64,000 nt of DNA. It comes from Larimichthys crocea (lineage: Eukaryota; Chordata; Actinopteri; Sciaenidae). Where the stretch lies: NCBI RefSeq assembly GCF_000972845.2, contig NC_040032.1, positions 12,842,002 to 12,906,001 of the forward strand, written 5' to 3'. Positions within the stretch are counted from its first letter, which is position 1. Each line of letters begins with the position of its first letter. This document shows positions 48,322-58,266 of this stretch, piece by piece. The notes beneath the pieces were generated by a model. It had not been told where the DNA came from, did not search any database, and worked only from the letters and a program-made list of their open reading frames with translations. Position numbers and translations under genes: made by a program.

Positions 48322-48641
48322 AAAAGGTCCAGTGTGTAGAATTTAGTGACACCTAGTGGTGAAGTTGCAGATTGCAACCAAATGAATACTCTCACACGTC
48401 TCACCCGCATGCTTTCAAGCATGAAAGGAAAACTCTGGCTGCTAAATTCACACTGAAAGCAAAGAGTTACATCTAGATCATGGTTTGGTTTGTCTGTTCT
48501 AGGCAAAAAAGGACTGAACCTTTAAGGTAATGAAAACACAATTCTTATTTTAAGTCAATTATACACTAATAAAAACATAGTTATGAATACTATATTCCAT
48601 TTCTGCCAAGAGATCCTGATAAAACTAACAGAGTGGACCTT
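48322..48641 (+). repeat. GGTCCA-family MITE-like repeat, near-complete copy
   Basis: About 320 bp with inverted ends: AAAAGGTCCAGTGTGTAGAA on the left, and ACAGAGTGGACCTT on the right, which reads AAGGTCCACTCTGT in reverse. The interior carries GTTGCAGATTGCAACCA and ATTATACACTAATAAAAACA, shared with the other copies. No coding capacity, so a non-autonomous element. Target duplication is not clear. Confidence 0.8.
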
Positions 48642-48839
48642 CAGTGTAAAGTGTACTTGTAGCTAAATACACAGTACTGCATTGTCAGAGACAAAATCAC
48701 CTTTAAAAAAAGAAAAGCTGACAAATGTTTCCTTTCATTCACAAAAAAAGCTTTTATAACAGGAACAGTACCTGAAGAAGAAAAAAAAAAAAACGTCTGT
48801 GAACCTGACATGAAAGTGAGGCCAAGGACGCTGTATCCC

Positions 48840-49250
48840 AAGCATTAGATTGCTTTCACATCAGATGATTAGCCTCATCCATGCTAATTACAGTGAACGG
48901 AAACTAATTAAGAGGAACTACGTGTCAGCTAATGAGGATTTGGGGCTGTGTCCATCTTATAACATCATTTGCACTGCGCTACCCGCCGGCTACTTCGACT
49001 CTCCTTTAAAACATCTTCTCTAACTCAGTGAGCCACAGATGCCTTTTATATTCAAACCGAGCAGATGAAACCATCATCTGTGTGTCAGTCACAAACTAGC
49101 AGTAATGGGATGAGCAATTAAAACCTCAGAAGAGCAGCGGAAATGTCTATTACGACGACTGCCCAGAGAAGAGTTTTCATTGAAATCAACAGAGCGTTTA
49201 ATCTAAGCACTGTGTTTGGGTACAGATAATTCCCTTCTACAAAATATCCC
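48840..49250. promoter_or_regulatory. Candidate conserved enhancer
   Basis: Starts just past the MITE-like repeats: CATCAGATGATTAGCCTC, CATGCTAATTACAG, GAAACTAATTAAGAGG, GTCAGCTAATGAGG and GCGCTACCCGCCGGC. Four TAAT words in about 80 bp. The right half (GATGAGCAATTAAAACC) continues the texture. Confidence 0.45.
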
Positions 49251-49839
49251 CTCAGTTCTCCCACTCTCCTCTGCGGTATGTCCTAATGATGTGCATACTG
49301 CTAGCACGAAGTTAATAAGCAGCTGAAGCAGGACGGGGAAACTCTTGCAAAAAAAGCACGCCAATTATACCTCGGTGGCTGCCAGGTCTGTCTCCACCTG
49401 CCTCCACCTGACGATGCCTGAAGGTGGCAGGGGGAGGTCGTCAAGGGCAGGACCCCTGACTTTAAACTGCTGAGCTGTTACATCTGGTTCCATCTGGCTT
49501 GATTGGTGCTGTTCTCCTCCAGGCACACAGCGATGTAATTAGGCCAAGAGGACATGGCTAATGCCTAGCTGCTCAGCCACAGTCAAGACAGAAAGCCAGG
49601 GACCCCCTTTCCAAAAACTACTGCCACACTGACCTGACTGACAAGGCTGTGAACCCTAACTGAGAATGTACTTACTGTAGGACCAACCACAAACACCGAG
49701 GACGTACGTCCGCTTGTCCAAGTGACAGCCTGTGGCCTCAGCGTTTAGCGGTAATGACTGAATAAACCACAAGAAAGTCTTTGAAATATGGTGGCATCAT
49801 GTGGGATGTTATAAAGCTGGCTTATTAACAATGCTAATA
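49251..49839. other. Intron, possible weak conservation
   Basis: 49370-49560 has direct CTGCCTCCACCTG-type repetition and GATGTAATTAGGCC; no gene or repeat family was recognised. Confidence 0.3.
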
Positions 49840-50620
49840 TAAAGCTACAGCTTGACAAATTCCCTCTTCTAGATTAATCCCTATCTAATACCATTAATCT
49901 GAAAGCAAGCAAGCTGTTCCTCTTCAGCCAGAGCCAGTACTTCACGTATTCATTACAGCGGCAGTTGCTTAGCCAGCTGCAGGTTTAATTCCCAGGTATT
50001 TACCGCCTCATCTCGGTTCTCTTCTGTTTGGGTGGCAAATACACCTCAGCAAATTCACTTTGCATTTCAAATAAATGAAAGGCGACGCTCGATGTCAATC
50101 ACGAGGCGAGCAGCAGTGAGTTTGGAAAGCAGTGCACTAGGCCACAGACGCTTATTTGAACGCGCGTACTGTACATACAGACTCGCACAAACACGCTCGT
50201 ACCTAAGCTCTGCCTGGCTTCACAGTGGAGCTCAGGCTTATAATTAGCCACACGAGCTGCAATCAGAGCCCAATGACAATACTTCTCTGATGGCTTGTTT
50301 TCCTAACCTCTGCGAGACCTCAGGCAGAGGTCCACTTACCCCGTCAGAACCAGCCCACCGCTGAAATCAAAACACTGAAATCACTCCATTCCACTGCAGC
50401 GCCACTGATTAAATGTGCAGAGTGTAGAGTGCAATTTGCTAAATTACAAGTATTTTGCACATGTAAATATAGTTTAATTACAGCAATTAAAGAAGATTAT
50501 GGGAGATTGGCAGATGGGGAATGTAATGTTGTTTTAATTAGAGTTTGAATGCACTGTAACACAAACAGAATGTTAACCCCCTCAGAACAGAATGGGCTGT
50601 TAGGCCCTGACAAATTGTAT
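49840..50620. promoter_or_regulatory. Candidate conserved region
   Basis: Two segments. 49840-50280 has AGATTAATCCC, ACCATTAATCTG and GGCTTATAATTAGCC. 50390-50620 has TAAATTACAAG, ATAGTTTAATTACAGC, AATTAAAGAAG and TTGTTTTAATTAGAG, a very dense set of TAATTA-type words with low repetition. Confidence 0.4.
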
Positions 50621-51935
50621 CCTGATGCAGTTTCTCAAAGCTTATAATCACCTGCAGCTACAATGTGTGCGTAACAGAAAGAAAGAGAGGCTGGGAATAA
50701 CAAAGACAGAGAAAATTATGGCTGGGAGATGGAAAAAGTGAGAGGCATAGAAGAGCTGGATGGAGAGACAATGAAAAACAGATGTAATGTTCCTTGACCA
50801 CGCTGTTCTGGGAGTAGCAAGCTGAATTAGGATGACAAGTAAAAATATTTTGACAACAGTTAATACGGCATTAAAGGCAATTAAATTGGATTTAGACCCT
50901 GAGATCAATCACAGAAAATTTGAAACAGCTCGTGTGCGTTCATACGAAGAACCTCGGAAATTAAGACTAACAAAAGGTCTTGGAGCAACATCAAAGCTTA
51001 GCCAAGAAAAAGAATGAACTAAGCTGACATGGAGTTAAAAAAAAACAAAAAACCTGACCACAAATAAAAGGATACAAGGCTCAAAAGGCTTTCCTGAAAT
51101 TACCATAGATTACAAAGGTGGGCCAACGTAATGCCGTTTAAAGTAAACACCTTCACATCGGGCAATTACAATAAGAACCATGTGAACTTCTAGAGAGAAA
51201 ACACATGCTCAACTCAATCAGCACACACATCAGGTGACTTGTGGTGAATGTTTGTGCATCTCACTCAGAGGGATTTCGGGGTCATGTACCCTGGATCGAG
51301 AAAAATCCCCTCTCAGGATCTATATAGCTGTGTAGCAACATTTAATACATTCCAGTCAATAGCCTATTAGAAATTCTAATTGAAAGTTCAATGCCCTTAC
51401 TTTAATGCTTGCAATAAAGATTGCCTTTGGAAAGCCATTTAAAGGCTTAATCTTTTTATCATGCAGTATTTGGAAACCTAACTTTGTTCTTGTTAGGCAG
51501 ATCAATTGCATTCATTTACAAAACGGGGGAAAATGTCACCCTTCATCCTTTAAATCTCGGATGGGTGAAGGAGGCGCATTAAAGAGAGGCACCACTGCTT
51601 TCTCCCTATATCAATAGAAATAGGTGTCATAGGAGACATGACCTACAAATTTTAATTACCGCATGAAATATTCAGCCTTGGAGATGAATCGCGACATACA
51701 GAGAGCAAGCGAAGTCTGTCTCTGCCAGTTAACCCTTTCAGAGGCAACTTAACATTTTAAACGCATACATTAAAGACACACACGGGTAACACAGTGTCCT
51801 CAAAAGTATGCACACAAGAATGTGTCAGAAAGCTGTAGGAATAATTGGAAAAGAGTAGCATATCAGCGCTGGTTATTTTGGTACCATAGAAGGTGGGCTA
51901 GGTTTGAATTGTTGAGTCGCTTTTCTTTTTCCTTA
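50621..51935. other. Intron, some conserved-looking words
   Basis: AT-rich sequence. 51330-51440 and 51620-51700 (AATTTTAATTACCGCATG; GAATCGCGACATAC) look more constrained than the rest. No gene or repeat recognised. Confidence 0.3.
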
Positions 51936-52122
51936 AGATCTTTTGGGGAGCATTTTTGCCTTTATTTGATAGTGACAGGTGAAGAGGCAGACAGGAAACA
52001 GGTAGGGAGAGGGGTACGGCATGCAGCAAAGGTCGCCAGGTGGAATCAAACCAGTGACAGTTGGAAATATGGAGGCATGCACTGTCATTCAGAGCGCATA
52101 CCCACTGAGCTCCACCATAAAC
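51936..52122 (-). mobile_element. tRNA-derived SINE, decayed
   Basis: On the minus strand it starts GGTGGAGCTCAGTGGG (a tRNA A box) and continues to GGTTTGATTCC (B box, in the complement of 52039-52057) at tRNA-like spacing. It ends with a tail reading ATCAAATAAAGGCAAAAATG, a tail sequence I associate with a widespread fish SINE. The head is diverged and no flanking duplication is obvious, so this is an old insertion. It is non-autonomous and depends on LINE machinery. A 101-codon frame crossing it is spurious. Confidence 0.8.
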
Positions 52123-53516
52123 CTTAAAATATATTTTTTTAAAAACTGCTACCTGGTAAGATGCCTCTTCAGTCAGACTTTTTAGTTTCCATTACATCTA
52201 TTTCCTTTTTTTTAGATTCTACATTTACTGCATCATAATTAAAAAAGCACATGTTATGTTATTTAGTTTTGTGGGGTGGTCCTGAAGGTAGCAGCTTGAA
52301 CCTGTCAATATTATATCCAAAGCATTATCATTGAGTTTCATGAGTAAGTGCAAGGGAGCTCCTTCTTTTTTGAGACGGAGACACATCGTCGATGCCAAAA
52401 TGACAAACGATCACTCACAGCTCGGAGGTGGAACCCTGGGCGGAGCTGATGGCAGCCATGGCAGACACCTGGAGAAACACTACTATTGACTGCACATGGA
52501 TTTAGTTACATTAGCGGTTGTCTGTCTGCAATTTTAAAAAGATGGACTGTGCTGCAGGAAGCTGTGCAGACACTTGGAATGAGCTTCTTGGCACGAATTT
52601 CAGTTTAACCTGAAAGACTATCGTGGGTGCTGTTAGCTTGAGTCAGCGATGACATGCTCCTATCATAGTCCTGTTATCCAAGCTGTGATAGGACGGTTGA
52701 TCATGGATGACAATGCATTCCTATTTCCTTGAAAACTAGTGACTGTGCTTTGTATTGGTAGGTTTGTTACCCTCTGCTAGACAACACAGAGATGCAATAT
52801 GCCAGCATTGTGTTGGTTGGTGTTTAAGGCAACATGAAAAACTAAAAAATTATGTTTATTGTATTTCACTTTCTTTGTTTGATTTGTTTTTATTTGGTCA
52901 TTTTAAGCCTTCCATAAAAATCTCCCCTGAACGCTGGGCCGTGAACTCCTTCATTGTTTCACGGTATACTACCTTACCTTGACTCTGTGTTCATTTCATT
53001 TCCAAGACATAATAGCTTTCAACACTTCACTGCACCTCCATTGTGCGGCTCTTGTTCTGCATGCGCATCAGGGACAGTTCTATGGTTAGCCAGTAATAAT
53101 TAATCAAAAGCCAGAGAGAGAGAGACAAGGCTCCGTGGAGATGATCTACATTTCATGTGTGTGAGGTCACTGTATCCATGTCAAGATGCTTGAACGCACA
53201 GGGACCCTCCTCAATAACTGTTATTGACTGTTTCATTGTTGTTGAATATGGCGAAGGAGGGGAGGAGAATGTCCCCACAAGTGACATTATAGCATGATGT
53301 CACTTGTGGGACCATTACTGCACTGTTTATGTTTATCACTTTGAATTGATATAAAGCTTTCATGATTGTTGTAATACAGTTGGCTATGTGAGACCTAAAT
53401 GTGATGTTAAAAACTATATTCTGAGGCTGTAAAGGCGTTGTGTTTGAGTGACTCTGATTAAAGTGCATCTGAATTATGATCTTCGAGTCACAATGTTATT
53501 ATCTAACATGGTAAAA
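52123..53516. other. Intron, little recognised
   Basis: 52360-52700 has several TGGCAGCCATGGCAG-like words and may be decayed repeat; no ends were found. A perfect hairpin lies at 53274-53310. Confidence 0.25.
53274..53310. repeat. Perfect 14-bp hairpin
   Basis: CCCACAAGTGACAT (53274-53287) is the exact reverse complement of ATGTCACTTGTGGG (53297-53310) with a 9-nt loop. It could fold as RNA in either direction, although the 14-bp stem is shorter than a typical pre-miRNA. It also contains CAAGTG/CACTTG E-box-like words (NKX2-type AAGTG). Confidence 0.9.
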
Positions 53517-54008
53517 TCTTTAAGGCTCTGTGACACATGTAAGCTTTGTCAAGGATCGGGTAAACTATAAAAACTCCAGAGAAGCTAACATCGTGATCGC
53601 AGCTCTATGACTTTGCTTCTGCACTGCGGTTTTGTTCCATCATACCAGAGTGTTTTGTTGACTTAATTTGATTTTGTTTGGTCATTTTTTCCTTGATTTT
53701 TTTTTTGCTTCGACCATGGATATGCTACGTAGCTAAATGGTTTCTTTTTTTGTTTTTGCTTTTACAATCAGGAGCCCGCATTTTGAAAACTGACCAGATG
53801 CGGTAGCCGGCTCGATTTTCAGCTTAACGCGGCTTCCATCAAAAATAGACTATACTTTTATTGGAGCGGAGCGGAGAACCGCTTCTGCCACACTTAAGAA
53901 ACACACTGCGGCCACAAGCATTGTCTAGAATGGCTGCAATCAGCTCCGGTGGCTGCAACACAGTCCAAGCGTGACGCGGCCGTGCCCAGTGGAGACGAGG
54001 CCTAAGAG
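53517..54008. repeat. Possible degenerate interspersed repeat
   Basis: Ends in GTGCCCAGTGGAGACGAGGCCTAAGAG, a phrase I associate with fish interspersed repeats. The left edge reads TCTTTAAGGCTCTGTG, which loosely mirrors the right end in reverse (TCTTAGGCCTCGTC). The interior has GGAGCGGAGCGGAGAACCGC. No coding capacity. The assignment rests on memory of the end phrase. Confidence 0.4.
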
Positions 54009-54379
54009 TCACATTTGGCTGGCTTGTAGAGTCAGTCTAGTTGGTCAGTGCTGCTGAATAATGCATAGCTCATGTGGCACTAACTGTGAACCCAATCCAA
54101 CCTCCACTAGTTTGCGCGCTTTCCAAAGAATTAGAGTTATCTGAGCCTCTCCAGAGAGTCTTGGACACCTGTGAGGAACTCTCGCCAGGGTGCCGTCTCT
54201 GCAGCTTTCAACTCTCCTCTTTTCCGTATGATCATGTGAGAATGACAGACAGATCACAGGGCAGGACAAAAAAGCCTTTCAGTGGTCGGTGGGTTAAAGA
54301 AACTTTAACATCCAAAGTCTTTAAATTGTCACATAAGTCAGTGGCTTTTAGACAAATTGAACAAAATGGACCCTTTCAG

Positions 54380-54580
54380 GAGCCCCAGTGAAGTAGCATG
54401 TCAGCTCTGGGCACAAAGGGGGCCCCTGCTAGAGAGAGCCTGAATGGCTGCATTATCCTGCCCGTGGCTGCCCTGTCCAAAGACCGATTTCACATCTACC
54501 GCCACCTGCTATTAGCTTTCTTACAGTCCTTATGAGAGGCTGCTGATGGATTCCATTGCTTTAACAAAAAACTAAACAGG
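54380..54580. promoter_or_regulatory. Candidate conserved element
   Basis: AATGGCTGCATTATCCTGCCC, GACCGATTTCACATCTACCG, GCTATTAGCTTTC and TGAGAGGCTGCTGATGGATTC in repeat-free sequence of balanced composition. Confidence 0.3.
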
Positions 54581-57500
54581 CGTGGTAATGCTGATTGAAG
54601 ACAAAAACCCGTCATCCTTCCCAACCTCTGTTCCGCTTTCTCCTGATCGACAACCGTTACAGCAATTTGCCTTGTAGGCGGGAGGGAAAGAAATGTGAGA
54701 GCCCAAAGCATTCAGTCACCGGAGAACAAATCAAATTTTCCTTTTCAAATCTGCCTTTTTGCGACCACCACAATGTTGATTCCTGGGTAGTCACCTCACA
54801 CAAAGGATGAGGGATTGTGAGTGTGACATGAATGCATGTATAGAGTAGGAGTATATAGAGTATTAAAAAAACATCAAGTGAATAATACATTTAATATAGC
54901 ATACAGCATCTACACAATTAAAGGTCCAGTGCAAGAACATACTGCATGAACAGCAAAACGGGCCTTATGATCAGAATACTTCTCTGTAAATGTTGCAGCT
55001 CCTTACTCTGAGATAAATAAAGATGCAAGTTTAGATTCCTCGATGTGCTGAAGCTGTTTCTTAACCACTCTACTTAACATAGGCAGCAGCTCTGCTGGCA
55101 TTTCAGGCCCAGCAAGAGCTCGTATGTGTCACTACAAAGCAAAAACAAATAGAGGGAAAAATACCCCAGAATATCATCATTATATCTTCTTACCATCACT
55201 AGCTGTGTATGAAAGCAAAACTGGTTTTATGTGTTTGTTTACATACTTTAAAAGCAGATCTTGATCTTATGTTGCACTACAGCAAGGGGATGCCCAATGA
55301 CCACCAACTTACCCATGAGGTCAAGCCTTTGCTTCGATAACTAGAGACACTAAAATTACTTTAATTACGAGGGTGGTAGAATCCAATCCAATCCAACATT
55401 TCAAATGAAAGCCATATTTAAAAAATGTAATTGCTACTTTGGTCTGACAGAAGATACCGCTATTGTGTTGTGCACTGAATGGCACAGCTTTGAGCGAGCA
55501 ACAATGAAGTGTGACGCAAACTGTTCGTTGTTCTCATTTGGTTCGTACTTTCTGAGCCCAGACAGAAAGACATGCCAAAGTCAGTGTCGTTTATCATAGC
55601 AATTATGTATGTATTATGTTTAACTGCAAAGGTTATGGGAACCAAGTGTATTGGGTTAATGTGTTTTCAATGTAAACGTTGTGTTATCAACATAAAAATA
55701 AATGTTAGATTACGTAGGAGGAGGTGTTATCAGCAGCAGCTGAAAGGAGTACGCCTCCAGCTATGAGCATTAACGCAGAACAATGATGAGACTGCTGCAT
55801 CATAGCTGTGCAGTTTATTGAAAACATGCCACACCCACTGGCAAATCACAATCGAATATATTCTACACGTCGATGGCTTAACTGAAGATAATTTATCCAC
55901 AATAAAACATTACGAGCCGCTAAGCTTGAAGTCAAAGCCGACTTAAAGTTTACCCATGTGGTCTCTGATGTCCTCAAATTATTCTTTTCCTAACTCAAGG
56001 TGATTTCTTGGTCCTAACAAGGGCCCCTTCATGGCTTTTTAATGTGATTATGCTGCTGTATGTAGCATGGTGGACCTTTCTTCCTCCCCCAGTCCTCCCA
56101 TCAGACACCAGCTAATTGAATCCCCGGCTAAATTAAAAAAAATTAGTCATGTGCGTAATGGAAATGATTTATCATGTCCACTTAACCAAAACGGATTTTG
56201 AAAACATTAAGCATCTCCAGTTGACTCGAGCTTGCTTTTAGGCACTTACAGATGCTCTACCCAGAAAAGATACACATATTGAAAATTATGACGGTGGGTG
56301 GACGACACAATGAAAACGGCATGGAAGGAAACAAGCTGGAACTACAGAATTAGTGAAGAGAGAAATGTGCGGCAAATTGAGAGAAATAAACCCATGAACA
56401 CAAGCTACTCGGAAAAAAGCCTGGAAAATAAGGAAAAAAATCCCTCTGCATTCACGTAGATTTAACTTTTTTCCTTCTGCTAATCAGTGCATAATTCATT
56501 TGACAAATGAATGTGTTGCCAGAACATATCTTATATTATTTTTATTGTTTGATATACAGAGGTTACAGAGGTTCTAATCCTCTGTGAGATAGGCCAAATA
56601 TTTGGCTTGACGCAGAAATAAAAACATTAGCTCCCCCAGCTCTGATAACAGGATGTTCGTCAAAAATTCAGTATAGATAGTGTGTCAAAGCCAAAGCATA
56701 CACCATCATTTGTTTCATGTCCGTGGCAAAACATTTATGGCTGTCATGGTCAATATTCAGTTCTCCGAATTCTTGAGAAATTCCACATTGATGGCTAGCA
56801 GGAATTCGGCAGCATGTCAAAACAAATCCCCGGCATGGCCGTCTCTTGGCCCGGTCTGCCCAGGAGGCAGCCTGTTCATGCGAATCACCCTCACCGTGAC
56901 AGCACAGCTCAGAGATGAACTGGGGATGAAAGGGGGGTCCTTATCTAGGAGGAATCGCTCTCTGGCCATCAGGACTGTGGGACCTACTTTCAACTTCAAA
57001 CCACAGAGATCAAGGTCCAGCCATGGGCCAAGCACACAGAGGCTGTTCTTCAGGTGTGGGGGTGAGTTTTCATCTGGTCATTCCTCCTGACATTTTCTTG
57101 GAAGCTAATCTCTAGACCTGCATACCCCTTTCTCCAGGCTGACAGGACACCCAAAGTCAAGTCAAGGGTCAAGCAGCATATTGAGGCTCTGTGCAGGTAT
57201 GCTAATAAATAGACAATGATAGCAATGTTTCTTCACTGGTCTGCTGTGGTAGTTCAGCGTCTACTCATTTCACTATCAAAGGTTTTTATCCTTTCAACTA
57301 TGTGTGAGGGCTGCAGTACACAAGGGGCTGTATCCATGGAAAAGGCAGCACAGTAGACAAGAATTATTCAGTGACCCTCAAGAAACAGAGGGCTGAAGGA
57401 GTTAACCTTACATCCAGCTCAATTCCCTTGAATAAAAGATAAATAAAAAAAATAATCCAGGGAGTGGGTGATAAATCTCTCCTCTCTGGCTCCTTTCTGT

Positions 57501-57839
57501 GGCTATGAATTAGGCTGACATGCAGGCCACGAGGGGAGGCCAAGTTGATGTGAACCACGTCCGTCGTGTCACTTTGCAGGAGCAAGCACGAGCAAAAGAA
57601 CGAAGCAGAAATAAGCGTCTAAATATCCACTCAAATGTACAGAAATGGAAAAAGTTCTTGTGGGGGAGACATCGCAAATTTGTGTGACAAACACCACCAG
57701 GCTGCTTTGATGTCTCTCTCCACAGACAAAAAAACCTCAAGGAAGTTCAGTCTTCAGTAACAAGAAATTTGTACATATTAAAATCCCAATTAATCTGAGT
57801 GCGTGATGTGCACTGTGTCTGTCTACAAATGTGTAGAAA
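54581..57839. other. Intron, mostly AT-rich
   Basis: AAAGGTCCAGTG at 54920-54931 matches the terminal word of the GGTCCA repeat family, but the following bases do not. A (CCAAT)n run lies at 55383-55397. 56030-56240 has CTAATTGAATCC and GGCTAAATTAAAAAAAATTAG and may be a weak conserved element. The 136-codon frame at 56680-57090 is unrecognised. Confidence 0.3.
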
Positions 57840-58233
57840 CATGCTGGGTGAATTTTCCAGCCGTGCTGCATTAGAGCAACAATCACACAAACAGACAGCT
57901 GTACTCTCGAGGGAGTCTGCAATCAGGCTGTGCAGAACTGCCTCTGTCCTTCAACAGGCAATTAACACTGAGTCCATTATAGCTCCCACGGGAGCTACTG
58001 GCCAGGGAGGCCGGGAAAGGCATCATCTGAAAGGTCAGCGCCTGGAGAGGAAACAGGAGGGGCTGGAGTATGACGGAGGCTGGAGGAGGAAGTGGGGAAG
58101 ACAGGGAGGAGGGTGTGAGCTGCCTCGGACCAAATGGAGTGTAAAGCAGGAGCTATTTGTCACCCGCAAGCTATTCACTGGGGGAGGCTGCAGTATTTTC
58201 CACTGGACAGGAGTATGCGTCAGCAGCAAGGGG
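57840..58233. promoter_or_regulatory. Candidate conserved element upstream of a TATA/initiator pair
   Basis: CAGGCAATTAACACTGAG, TATAGCTCCCACGGGAGC (with inverted GCTCCC/GGGAGC) and GAGCTATTTGTCACCCGC lie in GC-balanced DNA. A 156-codon plus frame (57799-58269) spans it; it is unrecognised, and its product is arginine- and glycine-rich from GGAGG repeats. Confidence 0.35.
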
Positions 58234-58266
58234 TATAAATTAAGAAAACCACTGAGACTCCCAGTC
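58234..58266 (+). promoter_or_regulatory. Possible core promoter (TATA plus initiator)
   Basis: TATAAAT at 58234-58240 is followed 29 bp later by the A (58263) of CCAGTCT, which fits the initiator consensus YYANWYY exactly. Direction is opposite to auts2. No coding exon is recognisable downstream, so any product would be a noncoding RNA. One such pair is expected by chance now and then in 64 kb. Confidence 0.25.

Noticed and set aside
54920..54931. AAAGGTCCAGTG, identical to the terminal word of the GGTCCA repeat family
   Set aside because: The next 30 bases do not follow the family sequence, so a copy is not supported.
56680..57090. 136-codon plus-strand frame
   Set aside because: No domain and an opposed open frame of 72 codons; typical of chance openness in GC-balanced DNA.
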